DNA of 64,000 nucleotides from Neopestalotiopsis rosae (Eukaryota; Ascomycota; Sordariomycetes; Amphisphaeriales; Sporocadaceae): positions 1,550,001 to 1,614,000 of the forward strand of contig JALGAS010000009.1 in the NCBI GenBank assembly GCA_023078685.1, read 5' to 3'. Each line of letters begins with the position of its first letter. Positions within the stretch are counted from its first letter, which is position 1. Positions 44,268 to 54,560 of the stretch are shown here, piece by piece. The notes under the pieces were generated by a model. It saw only the letters and a list, made by a program, of their open reading frames with translations, did not search any database and was not told the origin of the DNA. A program made the translations under genes and the position numbers.

Positions 44268-44873
44268 GAACAGACGTCAATGATGTTCAACCATCGAATT
44301 TTAAATTAGACTCCTTTAACCAGGTCAATAAGATCATACAAATGCCGCATCGTCTGGCGGTATCCTCATCTAACTTGTGCTTGCTTCATTACCACATCGG
44401 AGCTACTGGAGCCCTATGTTGCGGAGACGCAACTTCATCTTGCTCCCACATCCATCCTGGTCCTCCCGCATTGGGTCCTGCTCACTTTCTACCACCTGCT
44501 TCTCGCCTATCTGCGGCACCCATGGCTCCAATGCGTATGTCCCTGATACAGTAATTTGGTTCTTTCTCTTCCTGCCGCTTGTTTTCCTGCCTGAGGGAGC
44601 TTTCACTTGAAGGCGGAAAGACTTGGTTGTATTTCCATACTCGCTTCGGCCCTTGTATGATCGGACTTGGTCCCTACATGCACTAGGGCCAGACAGCCAT
44701 AGTCCCGTATATATTGGTGCTTTTGCCTGCCTTTGTTTGCCTTTGTATCCACACCTAGTTCAATTCTATCTGTCAGCAAGGAACTTTGTAAAGAGGATCA
44801 TTTCCAGGTATTGGTAACAGCCAGTATCAATCTGTTTATCATCTGGTCCTGGCAATAGGACACATGACTCGTG
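44268..44873. other. 3' flank of the PNP gene, repeat-derived
   Basis: No gene recognised. The second half (44640-44860) is loosely similar to 40490-40720. It abuts the MITE at 44874. Confidence 0.4.
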
Positions 44874-45203
44874 CAGGGACCATCAAAATTGGCTTCTTGT
44901 TTGTCTCTCTTCTTATTGTCTTTAAGCACGGACGATCCATATTCTGCGCCGACCTATATGTACCCTGATCAGACCCACTTAGTACTACCATCCATAAGTA
45001 CTTCAGTCATCCAAAATCGGCTCTGGTTGACGAGCAATTTTTTACTGTCAGTTTGATTATCTTTGGCTCGCCGAAGTACTCATTGACAATGATACCACGT
45101 GGGTCTGGCTGATGTACATGAATGTCAGCGCCAGATATGGATCGTCCGTGCTCAAAGACAGGAGATGATCAAAACAAGGAGAAGCCGATTTTGAATGTCT
45201 CTG
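44874..45203. mobile_element. Foldback MITE, copy C (330 bp)
   Basis: Exactly the same length as copy A (12979-13308). The ends are CAGGGACCATCAAAATTGG and, inverted, GATTTTGAATGTCTCTG. TA follows at 45204-45205; the left flank reads TG, a one-base change from TA. Inverted arms carry CACGGACGATCCATA and its complement. R4 repeat sequence starts immediately to the right. Confidence 0.8.
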
Positions 45204-45205
45204 TA

Positions 45206-45500
45206 AATGCATTGTTCTGCTTCATTGGAGAGAGTGTTGCATGAGCGAAAATTCTCCAGCCGATGCTGGAAGTGTCATGGAGGCACGGGATCCGTCTACC
45301 ATCGTTGCTCGTGTTGCTTTCTTGTTGCGATACCGTATCCCGACAGTTTCGTACTACAGTTCCCAAAGAGAGCCCTTGTTGCCCGAAGAACGGAAGAGTA
45401 TCCCAGCACAGAAGAGTATCCAATCATCCATAGACTATTGAGCACAGCTCCAAAACTTAGATCCTGGAATAAATGTGCTGCAGTATTGTATAAAACGTGT
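45206..45500. repeat. R4 dispersed repeat, copy 3
   Basis: Head GATGCTGGAAGTGTCATGGA, block GATCCGTCTACCATCGTTGC, two clear 18-bp units (GAGTATCCCAGCACAGAA, 45389-45424 region), and tail GATCCTGGAATAAATGTGCT. This is the most compact copy and looks close to the ancestral arrangement. Confidence 0.65.
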
Positions 45501-47104
45501 CGTGCACAGTAGTACATTATATCCACACTGCGTGTCATTGACAACCATGGCAACCTAATCTTACCACATAAGCAGGTGACAAAATAGGTGAGTCTGTTGC
45601 TTTTTTTGATGACTACAGACGAAGTGGGTTTCCGCCTAATCGTCGACAGAAGTCTAGTGGTGCCACGTAACAAGATCCAATTCAGGATTGAGCATGGGCG
45701 GTAAGTCCAAAAGGCGAGATCAAGACACTGGGTCTCGGGCCAAACCCTGTAGGCAGCTATCTGAGTGCGACCGCTGAAGGACCTGTCACTGGAAACCGAT
45801 CGACAGCTGTTTACCGCTATGATAGCGCCAATCGTAGTATTCGCCCTATGGTTGAGCAGCAATTCGACAAAAAGGTTTCGTCCAACAAAGCGAGCTTGAC
45901 TGGAAGAAATTGCCACAAGACCGGGCCACAGCGGCATTGTTTTGGCCGAATGGGGATGTCAGACAAGCTGAAATCCATGTTTAGCAGCGTTTTGACATTG
46001 TTTGCCAATGGTCAGTCTCGAATGGCCAAGGTGGCATCCTGTTGGCCACTCCCAGGCTGTGACAAGATCCAATTGTTTGTTTATCAATGCAAAAGATAGA
46101 TTATTACGCGAAGCTATCAGTAGATCATTTACACGACTCTTTCCTATCTAAGACCCAGACCTTGACTGATTAAATAGGGGAACCTTTCTCCCTAGAGGAC
46201 TAAGATAACTAACTGCCTGTTTTATCAAATGAATGGGCTTCTTCCAATGCGGTCTTCTGACTCGAAAGCCTTGTCTTTGTGAGTGAAACTATGTATCTCA
46301 TGGTAGCAAGATCCTCTCCGTTTTGGCATAGCTCAAAAATGTTTGTGAAAGAGGTTCGTCGCTGCACCATTGTATTTCCGCCCGCCAGTTGGAATCTCCG
46401 GTCAGATCTATCTACATGAGACAGGCCGCATTATCAAGGCAGCCATGGTTGTTTGTCGTCCTCAGCAGGAAAGGTGCCAAAATTAAAGTTACTTAGCTTA
46501 TGATGAGGTAGCTTTTAGGCTTCCCAGAAAATAATACAATTGTGCTTAGGCGTCAATCAAATTCTCGAGATTCGAGTTGGTCAGTCGCAAATAGCGAACC
46601 AGATACAACATTGAGCCTATTAATAGAATTAAACATTCAATGGGTTACTGTGCGGGACGCAATACCCATATATGACAATCATATACTCCCAGTAAACCCC
46701 AACTCGCTAAGCAGTCTGTATCGCTGTAGTATTGTCTAAGTTGAGAAGCGTTTCAAGCTTAGCCAGGATCACAAAGCCTTCTTTACTTGATTGCAATGGT
46801 AAACATAGCTTGCGACGCCACTTCGGGGGAAGTATTAGCGCTTTCTTAGGATGATCCCTAATCAAGCCGTAGATATATACTCGAATCTCACCGACGGTTG
46901 AGGCTTATCATCCCAACCGAGCAGTCTCGCGGGTTTGCGCAGTGAAAGGCATGGTCAGAGTGCCTTCTGCTTCTGTATCTTGAAGTGACAATTCGTGAGT
47001 TCTTTCACGGGTACCTTGAGGAGAAACAACTCTCAAGTCCTGTCGGTCAGAAACTTTTCGGCGAACAACTCCCCACTGAGATGCTTTCTGAACCTTTTCA
47101 ATTT
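45501..47104. other. Repeat-derived and gene-poor stretch
   Basis: A 213-codon minus-strand opening (45296-45937) crosses R4 sequence and is not credible. CATTGTTTTGGCCGAATGGGGATGTCAG at about 45945-45972 (shown here in words: CATTGTTTTGGCCGAATGGG then GATGTCAG) resembles the inverted-repeat arms at 48580-48608 and 48990-49025. CTCCCTAGAGGACTAAG near 46192 is distantly like the 10701 repeat. No gene recognised. Confidence 0.4.
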
Positions 47105-47824
47105 TTAGCTTGGACTCTTCCTAAGAGATGAGTCTCGACTTACTGCAAAGTCCTTGGGGCAGGTTCGTCGGACTTCCAACTGGTCTTGCTGGGATCGTGT
47201 CCTTGGCTGCCGCTTTTCTAAGATGTTTTTTACCTCTTCGAGTGTCCTCAAGAGTGCCTTGTCAGCCGAATCAAGTGCATCTGATGCTGTGTCCACTAGT
47301 TCTCTGCATCCCTCCTCGGTGAGGTAGAAGTAGTCTGGTAATTCATACTCAAATTCCTTGATTTTATCGAAGTCAAACAATATTGTTATGTCTTCGAGTC
47401 TCGGCAAATATTCTCCCGTTGAGTAGCAAGTAGTTATAGTCAACCGTTCTAATGGCTGATACCATAGCAAAGCGAAGCCAGCCGTAAACGCTTCGAAATC
47501 GCTTTCTTCATCTACTGGAAATTCAACAGTTATCGATGAGATGAGGTGAAAAGTCGACTCCCGAAGCCCGTTCAGAAAGACAGGAAGGTTTCCAGGGTAT
47601 TCGTCAGTTCGGTAGAAATGGAAGGTGGATTTAGCATAAAGCTCTCTCGTTGCTAGACTAGAGATTGTTTTATTGACCAGTGAAAGGGATCGGAAGTCTC
47701 GATATTTTGAATCTTGAAATGGTGCGCGAGCAAAATATGCAATCAAAACCTCAGGCTCACGATCAACGACATATTTGATAACCTCAGACTGGAGCTCAGT
47801 AGGTAAAGTGGCAAGAGACGGCAT
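47105..47824 (-). CDS. F-box-like protein
   Basis: A 239-aa single-exon frame from ATG 47824. The N-terminus LATLPTELQSEVIKYVV, followed about 30 residues later by FRSLSLVNKTISSLATRELY, has the F-box pattern, which docks to Skp1 in SCF ubiquitin ligases. The remainder has an LLWYQPLERLTI segment and helical, charged C-terminal sequence (ALLRTLEEVKNILEKRQPR), without clear leucine-rich repeats. It is shorter than most fungal F-box proteins, so a 3' exon may be missing. Substrate unknown. Confidence 0.6.
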   Translation of the reverse strand: MPSLATLPTELQSEVIKYVVDREPEVLIAYFARAPFQDSKYRDFRSLSLVNKTISSLATRELYAKSTFHFYRTDEYPGNLPVFLNGLRESTFHLISSITVEFPVDEESDFEAFTAGFALLWYQPLERLTITTCYSTGEYLPRLEDITILFDFDKIKEFEYELPDYFYLTEEGCRELVDTASDALDSADKALLRTLEEVKNILEKRQPRTRSQQDQLEVRRTCPKDFAVSRDSSLRKSPS

Positions 47825-48542
47825 AATGGGAAGCGGCGAAAGGGTAATGATCTTGGGGTTGCATCACAAGTGCAGTATTGAAGGTGTGTTGGATGTTTCA
47901 GACGCTTCGCATGATAATTGAGGAACTGTGAAATCTTGCACGAAGGCGTACGGATTCCATATTTAAGACATTTAGGCCGCCCTGTCATTCCCTGCGGAGG
48001 TGGATTTATCATAGGATGGCCGCGTCCTTCTACCTAATGCGCACAACTAGCACGAGTCATAACATCTTCCATGTTGGACGTGTAGAGACGTGACTCGATC
48101 ACTCAGGGTTACCAGAAACCCCACGGAAATAGTTACAAAATACGACCAAGATGTGTGTACAGGCTCTATGTTATGATTGCTTCAGAGAAAAGAAAAGAAC
48201 AAGTTATGTCATAGGTTGAAAATCAAAGATAGTTCGACAGCATTACATGCTCTCACCGCTATTGCATATATCTTAAAGAAACCCTGAGGGAAACTCATGA
48301 TTGGTGCGCTCAAGCATCCCAGCGTTGTTGTTATCTGAGGGCAAGGTTCGCCGTGGTAACAAACCATCACGTTTTGCTGCTTTTTGAAGATGCGGCTGTT
48401 TCGGAACCTCCGCGTAAGGCGACTTTATTTTATCCCTTGGACCGTTAGTGATGTTTGCTCAAACTCTAGCTGCGCTGTGATCGCACCTCCAAACTGGCAA
48501 GCCATTCCGCGATCCGCTGGGGACTGTTTGGCGACTATGGCA
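47825..48542. other. Upstream flank of the F-box gene
   Basis: No gene recognised. The minus-strand frame 48425-48637 partly covers an inverted-repeat arm and resembles a frame at 45817-46008 only because both contain that repeat. Confidence 0.4.
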
Positions 48543-49043
48543 GTGGAGAATGGATGATCCACTTCACGATGACACGAACATTGTTCTGGCCGAATTTGGA
48601 TGTTAGTCCAACTGCGTCGTATCGTCGAGAAGACCAATTAGCCTGGGTCTGGGAAAGGTATCGAATAGCGCAGTCAATTTTAGACGCTTTCCCGTTCGCT
48701 GAAAGATTCTACGTAGCCAGTGGTCCCGCCAGTGCTGACAACATGCAACATAGAGCTTCCAGTCGCTCATCCTTGTCTTTCTCTAGGCAACGACTTCCCT
48801 AGGCCAACAATTGATCATAACTGGATTTCGCTATTCCCACATTTCAGCCTCTTTCGAAGATGGAGAAGAAGAAATCGATAGATGCACAAACTGAGTACAA
48901 CTCCAACTGCTCTTGATCAACGATGTAATCTTGGTTATGAACCCTTGAATCCGTTGGCTGTCCCTCAAAGCTATGCCGGATGCGGATGTCAGTCAGACTG
49001 ACATCCAAATTTGGCCAGAATAATGTTCATCCATTCTCCACCA
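48543..49043. repeat. Inverted-repeat element R5 (about 500 bp, degenerate)
   Basis: The left arm GTGGAGAATGGATG .. GAACATTGTTCTGGCCGAAT-TTGGATGTTAGTC (48543-48608) pairs with the right arm at 48985-49043 in inverted orientation; the left arm has about 19 extra bases. A third trace of the arm is at 45945-45972. No coding capacity. It could be a decayed MITE of a different family from the 330-bp one. Confidence 0.5.
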
Positions 49044-49739
49044 CCCTGGCCCAGCTGCTCGCGGGGGTGCGACCGCATTAGTCAAATATCGCCTGTATGA
49101 ACAACACGACGCGATAGATTTTTACCATGACGAGTCTCATCCTCAAACAGCAGCAATCCTGAGATGCTTCAGAGCACCAATTATGACTTTTCCGCACGAC
49201 TTCTTTGCGATCCACCACGAAAGCCAATGGAGGGTCTCGATTCTAGATTATCAGCCGAAATAGCTCTTTATCGTCATCCCCTGCTTGGGCGCCTGACGAT
49301 TCAATCCGATACCAAGATAGGATGTCACGTCGTCGCGCTCTCGGGATCAGTCCGCCGGTAGGACAACCCTATATTATCAGTATCGAGCTTGAAGCGCATG
49401 TGTTTACCCCTGTCAACAACCAGGAGAAGATCAGGAATCAAAGACGCACGGATAGGGAGGAAAATCAAGGTTCACCTTCACACCGCCACTGGACTTGATC
49501 CTGATCTCAGATAACTAGTGCCTCATCTGGTATGGCGAGAGGCTCTGTTGTTTTGATGCTTGATGACTCGTGATATAGTAGCCGGCAAATTGTAGGTTAG
49601 TCCATAACTATTTTGCTGATATCTGGATGATCGTAGCTTTCTGCAGTATAACACATTTTGCATGGCTTCTAGTTTTGTCTTGATTCCCTCTTTCTCAATC
49701 ATATCATCACACATGACCAAGGCCTCCTGTCTCGTGTCA
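49044..49739. other. No recognisable gene
   Basis: Short frames only (49164-49361 plus, 49523-49720 minus). The latter could include decayed 3' sequence of the Fta2-like pseudogene but shows no matching motif. Confidence 0.35.
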
Positions 49740-50264
49740 CCGGCATCAGTCGACTAACTGGCGTTGGAAGGTTACGCCTAGTTTACCAAGCTGCCGTTCA
49801 TCTCGATCACTTAGAAAAAGATATCCATGGCATGATACGACAACAGTCGAACTAATTTTTCTGCTGAGCTGGACCTCGTGTACCCGTCCGTAAGCACGGC
49901 ATTCTGCGTAAACTGCGTAAAAGGGTTCTGTGTAGTATAGAACCTTTACAAAGGAAATATTGCACCGAGTAGCGGGCCCCAATAATAATGGGTTTTGAGG
50001 ATTAACTTAATTGTGAAGGGAATCTTAGGTCAAAGCTGATATCGTATCTATCATGGCTGCTTCCACTTTCAGGGCATACAAGCGAGACTTGATCTTTACT
50101 TTGAAGACCACGCCTTCTCTTTCCGATTCAATTCCACGGTCAGTATCGAGTCTCTTGAGCCATTGAAATGGTGAATCCCGGTGCTTGAACTCGTATATCT
50201 TCGGACTGGGGCACAACTTCATTAATGTTTCAGCACAGTTGAGGCTGTGGGTTGGTTCGGCCAT
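49740..50264 (-). pseudogene. Fta2-like protein relic
   Basis: From ATG 50264 the frame reads FQWLKRLDTDRGIESEREG and VVFKVKIKSRLYALKV. After a gap with stops it continues YYTEPFYAVYAECRAYGRV and VVVSCHGYLFLSD. This matches the order of conserved blocks in the intact paralogue 50969-51857 (YAVKIFKF, DPFFAECRAFGLL, LAVRCYGYAYL). No splice pair restores the middle, a 9-bp tandem duplication (TTTACGCAG) lies inside the ECRAYG block, and the C-terminal RAIVKDY part is absent. The two genes are divergently arranged about 700 bp apart. Confidence 0.65.
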
Positions 50265-50968
50265 AACTGAGTGCTGTTTTTCAAAGATGCGACCACTATG
50301 CTGCCATCACGGGAGCAAACAATTATGGTGAAACTGTGGTGGAGAGCGACATGCTGCTGCTCTTTTGAAAGAAAATTCAAACCCGGTCGGTATGTCTCGC
50401 GGTGGCGCGTATGTATGGTTATCCACAACGGGACTGCGATCCACGGGAAAGGGAGCAATCTAGCCAACCACGTATGCTTACTGCTGCTAATCATGATTTT
50501 CGGACGAGTTCACAACTTTCGCAGCGTTTCAGCCAATCGTCACTCGTGACAAGTGGGCGAAGCTCGGATAGCACGTTGGCAAATGACTCTCAAGGATTAC
50601 GCTTTGCTTCCCCCTGGTTGTTTACCCGCGCTTGTATGCTATTTCGTATCTGTTATTTGTGTTCTGCGCCGTAGGTAAACTGTCATAGGGAGACGCGCAG
50701 CGAGAAGCGTGGTTGTGCATCTGAGACGCTGACCTTGTACCCATGGAAACTATTCGTTGGTGGCTATTCGTTGGCGGCGATCCGTGCTCAGCACACCGAT
50801 ATTTGAGTCATGGGGCTCGATGCCTCAATTTGCATATGTCGTAATCTGCTGTTTGTGAGTTGAAATGGTGCCCAAGCTTGTTTACCCAATTGGAAAGTCT
50901 CGAATCAAAACATCGTACCGAGCCTGTTTGGATATTCCAGAGAGTTTCTTGATTCTGTTATTTGGAAT
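50265..50968. other. Divergent intergenic region between two Fta2-like genes
   Basis: No gene recognised. Overlapping frames on both strands around 50222-50674 lack motifs. Confidence 0.4.
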
Positions 50969-51857
50969 ATGATGTCGTCGAGCCGCGATCAGAACTGCAG
51001 CTCAGAATTCCCGCATGATGCGTTGGACTCAGAGAAGACACGCATGATGTCGGATTCCATACCGAGTATCAGAGGACCCAAGCTGTTTCCGTTTAACGAA
51101 GATTTTGCCGATGCCCGTTTCATCAAATTGCTGGACACTGAGAATGAGAATGCCTCCACTGGAGGAGCACATAGCCGAGTGTTCCAAGTGAGTATCAAAG
51201 GCAAGATTTATGCAGTCAAGATTGTACGTAGAGAGTACAAGTTTTGTCATCTCACTGACGCTGACAATATCAAAGTTCAAATTCGTCGGTATCAACGAGA
51301 TTCGCCCGTTGTTGTTTGGGTACAACACGAAACCTATCAGTGACAACGTTTTTCGACATCAGCTGGACCCTTTTTTTGCCGAATGTCGGGCGTTCGGGCT
51401 TCTGTCAGCAGAGAGGAAACACGAAGACCTCGCTGTTCGGTGTTACGGTTATGCGTATCTACAAGAGTCCGTAGAGCGCCGGATTAAACAACAATTCAAT
51501 ATCTATAACTGGAATCGATCATCCGAAAATATGCATGAGCCATTGAGGGCTATAGTAAAGGACTATATCCATTATCATTCGTGGTACAAGCCATCTGAGC
51601 TTGCATTCATGAAGGGCCGTCTCGAGCAATTAAACAAATTGGGAATCTACAACATGAACATTCGAAAGGAGAGTTACCTCAACGGCAGTCTATACGATTT
51701 CAGTAATGCTATTACTGTACCGCATATCGTTCTTTCATTGGATGTTCGTCCGCAGACGTACATCATCCGTGATCTGGAGTATGATCTGGCTTGCTTCGAC
51801 GCCATGGCAAAAAAGGAACTCCAGAAAAACAATCAGAACAGCCCGGTTGAGGAATAA
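50969..51857 (+). CDS. Fta2-like protein (Sim4 kinetochore subunit Fta2 family)
   Basis: Two exons (50969-51223, 51276-51857; 52-bp intron) encode 278 aa. The join restores GKIYAVKIFKFVGINEIRP across the intron. The Fta2-like pattern is GAHSRVFQVSIKGKIYAVKI (kinase-like N-lobe), then DPFFAECRAFGLL, LAVRCYGYAYLQE, EPLRAIVKDYI, a helical segment, and a late VRPQTYIIRDLEYDLACFD. Fta2 in fission yeast is a Sim4-complex kinetochore subunit. Filamentous fungi carry many divergent copies of unknown role, and this is more likely one of those than the core kinetochore gene. The fold resembles protein kinases without a catalytic loop. The frame is intact. Confidence 0.75.
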
Positions 51858-52919
51858 CAGGTCACTCTTTGAATTACACCACTGTGGTATGTTGAGTCAT
51901 GATTGTAGGAGACCTTGTTGTCCTATAGGAGGGTAGTACTAGGGTATGATAAGTTACTTGACCTAGTGACATTGCTCGCCTCAGAAACTGATCTAACCGA
52001 CGACTGAACAGTTCCTTGAGAAATCGTTTCCTCTAGCCAAGACAGGACGCTATCTCGGTTTGGACTTTCTGCACTGGTCAGGCACGCTTGGTGATCGCAC
52101 GTGATGCATTTAAGAACTGCTAGGTTTGCTTCAGATGTTAGGTATGCCCAAACGCACACTGTCTCTATTGGCAGGAACAGTGACAGCTGCCATGATTGTG
52201 TTTGTGACGGGTGAAGCGGCTGTCTCAAAAATGCTAGAAAGCTGAAAATTTGTGAGAATACGTACTTACTATATCTCGATCCAACAATTGTACTTCGAGG
52301 AGGAAGAAAATAAAATAGAATCAATCACCCAAGCATAAATCCCCGACTACTACTGTGATTCCTTACGAGAACGAGAATTGCTTTCTGTACTTCTGTACAT
52401 AAAGCCAGCCGTCAGCGAAGGGCTTGTATAGCCGCGATGTGCAAGGAGAATGCGCTCACCGCAGCAGGGCCGAAATGTAAAGGCAGAATCTGTGCTCACT
52501 CAGCTCTCAGCAAGCATAGATGCCGGAAGAATCTTCTCGAATCAGAATTGAAATTTTAGCTATACATAGTGCCTTGCTTGTTGTTTGTTCCGAGCAGCGA
52601 AATTCCAGTAGCATGCAAACGGGAATGGTTTCACAGGCTCGCGGTCGTGCAAGGGGTAGACTTGAGTCACTAGACTAAGCCGTAGATCCATTCTAGGCAC
52701 TCTTCCGTTCGTCGCTTCATTGCGTCATACTTGTTTGCAGTCTGACATGAGAAACGGGTTTGCCACTGAGAAGTGCTGGGATTGCATCTTGCCGCTTCGG
52801 TTTTACGTATATCTGAAAAGGGATGTTCGATCTAGCGTCGGAAATGGAGCATCTGTGCCCAGGAGCAAAGAGACAGACGAGCATGCATGTCTAGAATGTT
52901 TGCATTTTGACGACTGGAG
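51858..52919. other. No recognisable gene
   Basis: A 133-codon minus-strand frame (51923-52324) has no family signal, and its N-terminal part is low-complexity. Otherwise only short frames. Confidence 0.35.
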
Positions 52920-53150
52920 TAGGCGAAGAACATCCCCAAAAACATTCCAGAAGGGTATCCCAGAAGAGTATCCCAGCACAGAACAGTATCTAAGGCATAG
53001 AAGAGTGTCCAAGACACCAAAGGGTATCCCGGTGTCTATACAAACTATCGACCAAAGCCTCAAAACCTAGAGCCTGGAATGAATGTGCTGCAGTGTTTCA
53101 AAGGCCTACAGTTTGAGGTCCCAGTATTGATAAGCAGCGGGCCGATATGG
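52920..53150. repeat. R4 dispersed repeat, copy 4
   Basis: Contains 18-bp units (GGTATCCCAGAAGAGTATCC, CAGCACAGAACAGTATCT and similar, 52945-53035) and the tail GAGCCTGGAATGAATGTGCT, then GATAAGCAGCGGGCCGATAT. It lacks the head seen in the other copies. Confidence 0.6.
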
Positions 53151-53858
53151 CTACGTTCTCTAGATCACGATCTATAATTTCGGCGTTAGGGTGCCAGATA
53201 TTGAAGGTTAGCACGCTTGATAATGCTTCCAGTACTGTAACCAGTACTTCCAGTGCAAGCGTTTACGGAAATCAGAGCCGCTACCATGATGAATGACGAC
53301 AAACATTCCGAGCAAGAGTCATGAAGTGTGGATCAAGTCGCCGCCAGCCGAAGCTGTTGTGGGCCTTAGCTCCGGCTTCCGGACGTAGTCCGTGGGTTCT
53401 GTTGTGCATTCCTTTGAACGATTTCCAAACGTCTTGTCAGCATTGTTTACCTCCTGGGTGCAGTACTACACAAAACTCTAGACCCGATAGAAAACAATAC
53501 ACTATCGGCATACGGTAATAAGACCCACATTGGCCAGGTCATATCCCCCTTGCTCAGGCTCTTTGCTGGACGCAAATGCACAAACACACAAACACTCGAG
53601 ACTCCAAGGTTTTCATCCACGATGCCGGAGCTAAGGTCCCACAATTTGAGTTCAACAGCTATGGGCGAGGTTCGCTGCTGGGGTTGAAGGGTCTTACAAG
53701 TAGTTCTAGCTCGCAAACAAGTACGTAATGTGTGACCTTACCACTACTGGTAAGATAGATGTCATTGCACAGAAAAATGATATCTCCAAGAAAGAAAAAC
53801 CCATTTATTTCTCTTCCTATAATCGCGTCCGTTGGTGTAATGAAAAGCCTGGTGCAAC
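53151..53858. other. No recognisable gene
   Basis: Short frames only. Probably includes the promoter of the chromodomain-like gene at 53859. Confidence 0.35.
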
Positions 53859-54318
53859 ATGAACACATCAGGATCTTCTTCGAAAAATATGACATCGAGA
53901 ACACCAGGTAAGTTTCTTCGAAATTGACGTGTTACTGTTGACTTATGAATGCTGATGACCTACCATGCTAGACCGCTTGGACGTAGACGCTTCCTCACAA
54001 TCAACTCATAGTTCCGTGGAAGTTGGAGCCGAGAACGAGCTCCTCGATCTACCCATCACTGTCACAAAGAAAGGCAGATCTCGAAGTGTGCTCGAAGATG
54101 AAATGGTTATATCTAATCGAGACTATCCATGCGAGATCATCGGAGAGAAACAGATCAGAGGGAACACTTGGTATCTTATCAGGTGGGGGGCGACATTGGA
54201 GCCTCAGGAAAGTATGAGCTCGGCCGCAGTCAAAGCTTGGCAGGAGGAGAAGGACGAAGAGGAAAGTCGGTTGCGTGTACGTTATGTACAGTCAAGGAAA
54301 AAGAGAAAGCAGCGGTGA
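53859..54318 (+). CDS. Small chromodomain-like protein
   Basis: Exons 53859-53907 and 53972-54318 (64-bp GTAAGT intron with CTAG acceptor) join in phase to 131 codons. After a Ser-rich head, residues about 70-115 read YPCEIIGEKQIRGNTWYLIR, then W and LEPQESM. This follows the chromodomain pattern (first aromatic, ExI, WYLxxW, xxEP). Chromodomains bind methylated histone tails. The usual TWEP is LEP here, so one cage aromatic may be missing. The C-terminus is basic (QSRKKRKQR), a possible nuclear signal. It is short for a chromatin protein and could be a stand-alone reader or a remnant of a chromodomain-bearing retroelement. Confidence 0.55.
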
Positions 54319-54560
54319 CTGTCCGAAGTCGCATTGTTCTTCGTAGATGGCTGTCGTCTTCGCTGATTCAGCAATGGTTAGCATCGAAGATGTGCAACCG
54401 ACGTTGAATGGTGTTGCTACAAATCGACAGAGGTGACGGGTAAATGATGCTACATTAAAACAAGCTCTAAGATCCAAATAGTTACGCTGTAGACAAACAC
54501 ACGACGACAAGGAATTATTCTTCTTTACTTTCACTGAAAGCCGACAGCATTGCCAAACTC

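Noticed and set aside
45296..45937. 213-codon minus-strand frame
   Set aside because: It crosses the R4 minisatellite and repeat head, shows no domain, and its resemblance to other frames is due to the shared repeat DNA.
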